The notes beneath the pieces were generated by a model. It ran no database searches. It saw only the letters and a list, made by a program, of their open reading frames with translations, and was not told where the DNA came from. Of a stretch of 38,091 nt of DNA, positions 33,125 to 38,091 are shown piece after piece; position 1 is the first letter of the stretch, and each line of letters starts with the position of its first letter. The DNA is taken from contig JARRNJ010000053.1 of assembly GCA_037385045.1 (NCBI GenBank), positions 1-38,091 on the forward strand, written 5' to 3'. The position numbers were made by a program, and so were the translations under genes. The stretch comes from JARRNJ01 sp037385045. Its GTDB lineage: Bacteria; Pseudomonadota; Gammaproteobacteria; JASBUN01.

Positions 33125-35137
33125 ATGTGCGGTATAGCAGGATACATCAACGCCGACCCCCAGCGGCCGGTCGACCCCGACACCCTGGTGGCCATGGCCG
33201 CCATCCAGTATCACCGCGGGCCCGACGGCTTCGGCTATCAGAGCGTGGCCGATCGCGGCGTGGGTTTCTCCCACGCGCGCCTGTCCATCATCGACCTCGA
33301 CGAGAACCGCGCCCGCCAGCCGTTCCGCTCGGCCGACGACAATCTGCTGCTGGCGCACAACGGTGAGTTCTACGACTACAAGCGCCTGCGCACCGAGCTG
33401 ACCCTGGGCGGGGCGCGCTTCCGCACCAAGAGCGACTCGGAGCTGGTGCTGCACCTGTATCCGCGCCTGGGCCTGGAAGATATGATGCAGCACCTGCGCG
33501 GCGAGTTCGCCTTTTCGCTCTACGACCGCCATCACGACCGCCTGATGCTGGTGCGCGACCGCTTCGGCATCAAGCCGTTGTACTGGACCGAGGTCAACGG
33601 CACCGTGGTGTTCGGTTCGGAGCTGAAGGTGCTGTTCGCCCATCCGGAGGTGCCGCGCAAGTTCAGCGCCGACGGCGTCTACCACCAGCTGATGCAGACC
33701 ATCGTCCCCGGTTCCACGCCGTTCGAAGGCGTGCACCAGGTCAAGCCCGGTCACGCGGTGATCATCGAGCGCGCCCACGGCAAGTTCAAGATCCGCGAGG
33801 CCAAGTACTGGGATATGGACTTTCCGCTCATGAACGAGCGTCGCGACGACCAGCCGGAGGAGTACTGGATCGAGGGCGTGCGCGAGCGCCTCATGCGCGC
33901 GGTGCACCTGCGCCTGGAGGCCGACGTGCCAGTGGCCTGCTACCTGTCCGGCGGCATCGACTCCTGCTCCATCCTCGGCCTGTCGGCCGCCGCCCAGCAG
34001 TCGCCGGTGAAGGCGTTCACCATCGGCTTTGACGACGCCGCCTATGACGAGACCGCCATCGCCAGGGAAATGGCCGAGTCGGTGGGCGCCGACCAGGACA
34101 TCATGATGCTCGAGGCCGGCCATCTCTACGACAATTTTGTCGAGACCGTGTGGCATGCCGAACGCACCATCTACAACACCCTGGGCGTGGCCAAGCTGCT
34201 CATGAGCCGCCACGTCAACCAGGCCGGCTACAAGGTGGTGGTCACCGGTGAAGGCAGCGACGAGCTGTTCGCCGGCTATCCGTCGTTTCGCCGTGACATG
34301 TTCCTGCACGGGCTCGACACCCTGACCGAGGCCGAGCGCGCCACCTGGGAGCAGATGCTGTCGGAGAGCAACAAGCTGTTCACCGGCGCCATGCTGGCGG
34401 AGAACGAACTCCACGATCCGGCCCTCGACGGCCTGGTGGGTTTCACGCCCGCGTGCCTGCAGCCATGGCTCGCCTCGGCCTCCCACGTCCCCGGCCTGCT
34501 CAACGCCGACAAGCGCAAGCAGCTCGAGGGCTACGAGCCCGGCCGCGCCATCGCCGAGGCCATGGACGGCGACATGATCCAAGGCCGCCACCCGCTGGAC
34601 AAGGCCCAGTACGTCTGGATCAAGACCCAGCTCGAAGGCCAGATCCTCACCTGGGGCGGCGACCGCGTGGACATGGCCAACTCCATGGAAGCGCGCCCGG
34701 CGTTCCTCGACCACCACCTGGCCGAGTACGCCACCCAGGTGCCGCCCACCCTGCGCATCAAGGGCCGCACCGAGAAATACGTGCTGCGCGAAGCCATGAA
34801 GGGCGTGCTGCCGCGGGTGCTGTACGAACGCGAGAAGTTCGCCTTCATGGCGCCGCCGGCCCACACCGACCCGAAGAAATGGGCGGCCATGAAGGCGCTG
34901 GCCGACCAGTACCTGGCCGAGGACAAAGTGAAGGCCGCGGGCCTGCTCGACCCCAAGGGCGTTAAGGCGCTGTTCGAGGTGCACGAAAACCCCGACACCG
35001 GCGCCTCCACCCAGGTGCAGCTCGACGCGGTCATCAACCACATGCTCGGCGTGCAGATCCTGCACGAGCATTTCGTTGCCGCCGACATTCCCAAGCAGGC
35101 GCGCCAGCGGGCCCGGGAGCTGGGCTGGGCGGCGTGA
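33125..35137 (+). CDS. asnB: Asparagine synthase-type glutamine amidotransferase (AsnB family)
   Basis: A 670-residue class II glutamine amidotransferase fused to an ATP-pyrophosphatase domain. The nucleophile is Cys2 after Met removal (MCGIAGYI), followed by YHRGPDG, LAHNGEFYDY and RDRFGIKPLYW in the glutaminase half (about 1-220). The synthetase half has the PP-loop YLSGGIDSCS (Ser275) and GEGSDELFAGYPSF, then NSMEARPAFLD. It makes asparagine, or amidates another carboxylate, using glutamine nitrogen and ATP. ATG 33125 fits the obligatory Cys2. It follows the ureide genes on the same strand but is separated by repeat copy 4, so it may or may not share their transcript. The C-terminal tail beyond the usual domain is about 60 residues longer than in minimal AsnB. 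Confidence 0.88.
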   Translation: MCGIAGYINADPQRPVDPDTLVAMAAIQYHRGPDGFGYQSVADRGVGFSHARLSIIDLDENRARQPFRSADDNLLLAHNGEFYDYKRLRTELTLGGARFRTKSDSELVLHLYPRLGLEDMMQHLRGEFAFSLYDRHHDRLMLVRDRFGIKPLYWTEVNGTVVFGSELKVLFAHPEVPRKFSADGVYHQLMQTIVPGSTPFEGVHQVKPGHAVIIERAHGKFKIREAKYWDMDFPLMNERRDDQPEEYWIEGVRERLMRAVHLRLEADVPVACYLSGGIDSCSILGLSAAAQQSPVKAFTIGFDDAAYDETAIAREMAESVGADQDIMMLEAGHLYDNFVETVWHAERTIYNTLGVAKLLMSRHVNQAGYKVVVTGEGSDELFAGYPSFRRDMFLHGLDTLTEAERATWEQMLSESNKLFTGAMLAENELHDPALDGLVGFTPACLQPWLASASHVPGLLNADKRKQLEGYEPGRAIAEAMDGDMIQGRHPLDKAQYVWIKTQLEGQILTWGGDRVDMANSMEARPAFLDHHLAEYATQVPPTLRIKGRTEKYVLREAMKGVLPRVLYEREKFAFMAPPAHTDPKKWAAMKALADQYLAEDKVKAAGLLDPKGVKALFEVHENPDTGASTQVQLDAVINHMLGVQILHEHFVAADIPKQARQRARELGWAA

Positions 35138-35223
35138 TTGCCGCCCGCGCTCGCCACGTCAATCGGGCCACAACGTAGTCATCATGCAGGTCGGGTCATG
35201 GGCCAAGCCCGGACCCGAGAGCC

Positions 35224-35249
35224 GGCCCGCGCAAGCGGGCCTCCCTTTT
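35224..35249 (+). terminator. Intrinsic terminator after asnB
   Basis: A 7-bp GC stem (ggcccgc/gcgggcc) with a gcaa tetraloop, followed by tcccttttg, lies about 87 bases after the asnB stop. The T tract is moderate. It marks the 3' boundary of the nitrogen gene block. Confidence 0.65.
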
Positions 35250-35440
35250 GTCATATCGAAGGCATGAGCCCTGCCCAGCGCATGGCCCGCCCTTCAAATC
35301 TGCCCGCTTCTTTGCCACTATTACCCCAAGGCGCCCGCGTCAGGGAGAATGCGAGATACGGATGTCCGGTGTCTTGCAGGGCGGTAGCGTGACCGGCGCT
35401 GCACCTTTCCCCCATCATCGATACCGTGCGCCCACTCCGT

Positions 35441-35471
35441 GCAGCCCGGATGGAGCGACGCGCAATCCGGG
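35441..35471 (+). repeat. REP-like palindrome
   Basis: GCAG head followed by cccggat-N13-atccggg. It resembles in form the GTAG-headed units near 25.05-25.37 kb, with a different stem. It lies between the asnB terminator and the integrase remnant. The rest of 35250-35519 shows no gene. Confidence 0.5.
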
Positions 35472-35519
35472 GACCTGGCCCCCGATGCTTCCACGACACC
35501 GCCGTTCAATGCCGCCCCC

Positions 35520-35861
35520 AACGGGCTTCGCACCGTGCGCACTACCTCCGGCAACTTCCCGAGGGCTTGCTGCAGCACCTTGGCGTACAAGAAGACCAGC
35601 GCGTCGAGGGCCTGATTCTGCGTGTTGGGACCACCGAGCAGTGGACGGGCAAATGAGTGAGAAACGCGCCCACTTCGCGCGCGCCCATTTCAGTAGGGTG
35701 GCGCTTGCCGTGGAAGGGATGAACCGGTGCGCCCAAGCCGCGTAAGCCTGTTCGGTGCAGATGCTGTAATGGCGCACGCCGATAGCCTCGCGCACGCGGC
35801 CCAGGAACGGCGAAGAAGATCGGCGCACGGACATGTCCCCTGTCTCATGGTGTATCTTCAT
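35520..35861 (-). pseudogene. Integron integrase (IntI-type tyrosine recombinase), frameshifted and truncated
   Basis: On the minus strand, ATG 35861 opens a frame reading SPFLGRVREAIGVRHYS and TEQAYAAWAHRFIP. After a frameshift it continues FHGKRHPTEMGAREVGAFLTHL, and after a second frameshift NTQNQALDALVFLYAKVLQQ to about LPEVVRTVR. These are consecutive pieces of the N-terminal SAM-like domain of integron integrases. Everything after about residue 110, including the catalytic Arg-His-Arg-Tyr domain, is absent. It is therefore inactive. It is divergent from the nitroreductase-like gene, the normal IntI-versus-cassette orientation. Confidence 0.85.
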
Positions 35862-36094
35862 GCGCTGTCTCAGGCTCGAACAGGGTTCAACTGCAATAGG
35901 GTGGCCGGTGGCCGCCAATCCCCGGCGCCCCTGGCTCGGCTGTCCACAAAAAATGCAATCCGAGCAGATACTGTCGCGCAATTCGGCGGAAGTGGCACCG
36001 ATCGGGAATTGCGTGTTGTACGGACAACGTCCGTGTTTAATCACGGCAACTTGCCGTCTACTTACTGTTGCGGTTACGAAGGGAGGTAGGCGAC

Positions 36095-37111
36095 ATGAAC
36101 TACGAAGAGGCGGTGCAAAGCATCTGGCGACACCCGGGGGCCGCACCGGCCGATGAGGCGGCACTGCTAAAAGAGATCGTCCGTTACGCCACGCTGGCTC
36201 CGTCCGGGCACAACACACAATGCTGGCGGTTTCGGCTCGAAAACCGTTCCATTGCGATCCTGCCGGATTTGTCCCGGCGTACCCCGGTAGTCGACCCCGA
36301 CGACCATCATCTCTACGTTTCGCTGGGATGTGCTGCCGAGAACCTCGTCCTGGCGGCAAAGGCATTCGGCTTCATGGGCAATGCGGAATTCAGTCCCGCT
36401 TCCGGTGGAGTAATAACGGTTGCGCTGGAACGATCGAAGGCCGAGGAATCGCCACTGTTCAAAGCGATTCGGCATCGGCAATGCACACGAACCGACTTTG
36501 ACGGTAAGCCACTGGCTCCAGAAGAACTGCGACTGTTAGAAGCAGCGGGAACCGGGAATGGCGTTGCGGTCATCCTGCTGACTGAGCGCGAGGCCCTGGA
36601 GACGGTTCTTGAATATGTGGTTCAAGGAAACACCATGCAGATCAACAACCCGGCTTTTGTCAGCGAGCTGGAGAGTTGGATTCGCTTCAGTGATGGCGAA
36701 GCGATCAGAACCTGCGATGGGTTGACGGCTCGGTCAACCGGAAGCCCTCCGGCTCCACGCTGGCTGGGGCGGCTGCTGTTTCGCGCGTTCTTTCGTGTGA
36801 AACCGGAGAACGACAAGTATGCGCGCCAAATCCGCGGTTCGGCGGGAATCGCCGTGTTCGTGTCCAACGCCAACGACAAGGCTCACTGGGTCGAGGCAGG
36901 CCGCTGTTATGAGCGCTTCGCGCTGCAAGCCACAGCGCTGGGAATCCGCAACGCCTTTGTGAACCAGCCTGTCGAGGAGTCTAGCCTTCGCCCCGAATTC
37001 GCCAAGGTTCTGGGGTTGGGTGACCGGAGGCCGGATCTCGTCGTACGCTTCGGCCGGGGAAAGAAAATGCCAAGGTCGTTGCGGCGACCGGTCGAGTCGG
37101 TGTTGGTTTGA
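36095..37111 (+). CDS. Nitroreductase-family flavoprotein (Acg-like), probable integron cassette gene
   Basis: A 338-residue protein of the nitroreductase superfamily. FMN-site signatures are RYATLAPSGHNTQCWRF (about 28-44) and the C-terminal FALQATALGIRNAFVNQP segment. The long form with two weakly similar halves resembles the Acg (Rv2032) subgroup, some of which bind FMN without clear reductase activity. ATG 36095 has a perfect gggagg Shine-Dalgarno; in-frame codons upstream lack one. Base composition is lower in GC and codon use differs from the nitrogen genes, as expected for transferred DNA. Its stop is directly followed by an attC site, and an integrase relic lies upstream in the opposite orientation, so it appears to be a captured gene cassette. 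Substrate unknown. Confidence 0.8.
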   Translation: MNYEEAVQSIWRHPGAAPADEAALLKEIVRYATLAPSGHNTQCWRFRLENRSIAILPDLSRRTPVVDPDDHHLYVSLGCAAENLVLAAKAFGFMGNAEFSPASGGVITVALERSKAEESPLFKAIRHRQCTRTDFDGKPLAPEELRLLEAAGTGNGVAVILLTEREALETVLEYVVQGNTMQINNPAFVSELESWIRFSDGEAIRTCDGLTARSTGSPPAPRWLGRLLFRAFFRVKPENDKYARQIRGSAGIAVFVSNANDKAHWVEAGRCYERFALQATALGIRNAFVNQPVEESSLRPEFAKVLGLGDRRPDLVVRFGRGKKMPRSLRRPVESVLV

Positions 37112-37116
37112 AAAGC

Positions 37117-37205
37117 AACCCCAACAACAGCATCAACTCGGACGGCAAGAAGCGACGCTCCTACGTCGCTCTGCATTTTGCCGCCGGTTATGCTGAATGT
37201 TAGAT
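37117..37205 (+). other. attC recombination site of an integron cassette
   Basis: About 89 bases with the nested imperfect symmetry of attC sites. cagcat (37128-37133) pairs with atgctg (37190-37195), cggcaa (37143-37148) with ttgccg (37178-37183), and agcgacg (37151-37157) with cgtcgct (37164-37170), with unpaired bases between. It ends in the R' box gttagat (37199-37205), matching G^TTRRRY. It starts 6 bases after the nitroreductase stop, as in gene cassettes. The left R'' box is degenerate (ccccaac). No second attC or clear attI was found. Confidence 0.75.
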
Positions 37206-37234
37206 CCCAGAATATTTTGGGTCAGAGTAGATGG

Positions 37235-37612
37235 GAATCCGGGGACAGTATACGTTATGACCGGCCGGTGCATAGAACGACCCAAGCACAGACAGGTGTG
37301 GTTGGAAAGGAATAATGGGAAGGATGGGTCGAGTTGTAATTCCCGGGTTCCCGCATCATGTCACTCAGCGTGGCAACCGTCGCTAGGATAGGCCTTTCAA
37401 CTCGAAAGAGCTTTGGATTGGATCGTATATTTGGTCGACGTCGATGAGTAGGATGTTGCTCTAATCAAACGGCACACTCGCACCGGCGCGCCATTAGTAG
37501 ATCATACGTTCGTCCCGCAACCCGAAGGGCTCACCGGGAGGTCGTTAGCACCCATGCGACCCGGGCGGAGGCCCTCGAGGATTTGAAATTGGTATCGTGT
37601 CCCCGAAATTGC
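37235..37612 (+). mobile_element. Relic of a REP-associated tyrosine transposase element
   Basis: The stretch contains the truncated transposase start described separately and is bounded by inverted motifs cggggacagtatac (from about 37239) and its partner gtatcgtgtccccg (to about 37605). Such ggggaca...tatac motifs are commonly found beside RAYT-type transposase genes. No other reading frame in 37387-37612 is convincing. It lies immediately downstream of the attC site. Confidence 0.5.
37315..37386 (+). pseudogene. N-terminal fragment of REP-associated transposase (RAYT, Y1 family)
   Basis: A 23-codon frame reads MGRMGRVVIPGF then PHHVTQRGNRR and stops at TAG 37386. The pattern RxVxPGxPHHVTQRGNRR is the unmistakable N-terminus of RAYT/TnpA-REP transposases. 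The catalytic HUH motif and Tyr are missing, so it is a relic. A ggaaagga Shine-Dalgarno is still present. It is the only trace in the window of an enzyme that could have spread the GTAG-headed REP-like palindromes. Confidence 0.8.
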
Positions 37613-37732
37613 CATCAGGCGGGGTTGTGCCATGGCTGCCTCCTTGCAGTCGCGCTGGTCATCCTAGACGGCCCGATATTCAACGCTAAGCCATTGATCT
37701 TCGAGCAAGCCCGGATTATAAACCCCCAAATA

Positions 37733-37754
37733 GCCCGTTACAAACGGGCCTTTT
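37733..37754 (+). terminator. Weak terminator-like hairpin
   Basis: A perfect 7-bp stem gcccgtt/aacgggc with a 3-base loop is followed by cttttg. It sits about 20 bases before the last reading frame. The bases 37613-37732 hold no recognisable gene. Confidence 0.4.
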
Positions 37755-37774
37755 GGGACCACTAATTGTAGTTC

Positions 37775-38091
37775 TTGGCAAGAGATGACTATCTATTCAC
37801 GGGGCCAGACTGGCATGCTGTTGACCGGCACCAGCGCGAGCAAATGAGAGCTGAGATTGAGCGCGTCGATCCAGACCGCCTGTTGAACAGTTCAGTAGAC
37901 GATCTATCCCAATTCTTTGCGGAAAAATTCAAGATAGACGTGCCGGAACTTGATGTTGACAACATCGTTGTTGATCAGCGCGAGAAAAAGATTGATGTGA
38001 GCCGCGATCCAATGAGAATGATCATGGATCGAGGTCAGCCCTTCTACGTCACTGGCTCTGAGATTGAGGTGGAAGTCCCGTTTAGTGGCGA
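37775..38091 (+). CDS. Unrecognised protein, 5' part (runs off the window)
   Basis: An open frame from TTG 37775 to the end of the window, at least 105 residues. The N-terminus reads DDYLFTGPDWHAVDRHQREQM, followed by acidic helices (DDLSQFFAEKFKIDVPELD) and a segment VPELDVDNIVVDQREKKIDVSRDP. The last visible part (PFYVTGSEIEVEVPFSG) looks like a beta-rich region. There is no signal peptide or membrane segment. An in-frame TAG at 37769 limits it upstream, so TTG is the only early start; ATG 37846 is an alternative. Its AT content is higher than in the nitrogen genes. I do not recognise the family. Its position after transposase and integron debris suggests accessory DNA. Confidence 0.55.
   Translation, partial: MARDDYLFTGPDWHAVDRHQREQMRAEIERVDPDRLLNSSVDDLSQFFAEKFKIDVPELDVDNIVVDQREKKIDVSRDPMRMIMDRGQPFYVTGSEIEVEVPFSG

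Noticed and set aside
35248..35745. Plus-strand frames opposite the integrase remnant
   Set aside because: The minus strand carries recognisable integron integrase segments; plus frames have no features.
37583..37765. 60-codon frame in the mobile-DNA region
   Set aside because: No ribosome-binding site, overlaps the transposase relic boundary and a hairpin, no recognisable features.

Overview
The window is about 38 kb of GC-rich DNA. The first 35 kb is almost entirely nitrogen-scavenging genes. The gene set (UrtABCDE, UreDABCEFG, NikR, a c5-type diheme cytochrome, a TorF-type porin, Rep helicase, an integron integrase remnant) points to a gammaproteobacterium, perhaps of the Chromatiales or a neighbouring group; this is an inference from gene content only.

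Region 1 (1-3025) holds the end of a NitT/TauT-type ABC ATPase gene, a creatininase-family amidohydrolase, a type III glutamine synthetase (glnT) and a NikR homologue whose conserved nickel-binding Cys is replaced by Thr. Region 2 (3030-10203) is a guanidine-to-ammonia pathway: an apparent NtrC/sigma-54 promoter, two DUF1989 proteins (carboxyguanidine deiminase type), a biotin-dependent carboxylase and an allophanate hydrolase. Immediately upstream of the carboxylase gene are two gggacgaccc hairpins, the hallmark of a guanidine-II (mini-ykkC) riboswitch. The carboxylase carries Asp where yeast urea carboxylases have Asn, so it is best read as a guanidine carboxylase.

Region 3 (10212-17032) is a second apparent NtrC/sigma-54 promoter followed by hupE/ureJ-ureD-ureA-ureB-ureC-ureE-ureF-ureG. 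Three of its intergenic gaps are filled by members of one inverted-repeat element family. Region 4 (17033-23981) is a third sigma-54 promoter, a porin gene and urtABCDE for urea uptake. Urea is imported by Urt and split by urease; guanidine is carboxylated, deiminated and hydrolysed through allophanate; the ammonia can be captured by the GlnT enzyme. The three similar promoters suggest that all of this is switched on by nitrogen starvation, with guanidine sensing added inside region 2.

Region 5 (24168-27445) has a diheme cytochrome c, a strong bidirectional terminator, a small cluster of GTAG-headed REP-like palindromes and a convergent rep helicase gene with a 30-bp internal duplication. Region 6 (27685-35137) is a tightly overlapped operon: a membrane-anchored FN3-like protein, an M20-type carbamoyl/allantoate amidohydrolase, an isochorismatase-fold cysteine hydrolase, a sodium:solute symporter, a 40-residue membrane peptide and a divergent aspartate-carbamoyltransferase homologue that has lost the aspartate-binding Arg and Gln. 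A fourth copy of the inverted-repeat element and an asparagine-synthetase-type amidotransferase follow. This looks like an undescribed ureide uptake and breakdown system.

Region 7 (35138-38091) has different base composition and is mobile-DNA debris: a frameshifted integron integrase, a nitroreductase-like gene ending in a convincing attC site (a gene cassette), a relic of a REP-associated transposase, and the start of an unrecognised gene that runs off the window.
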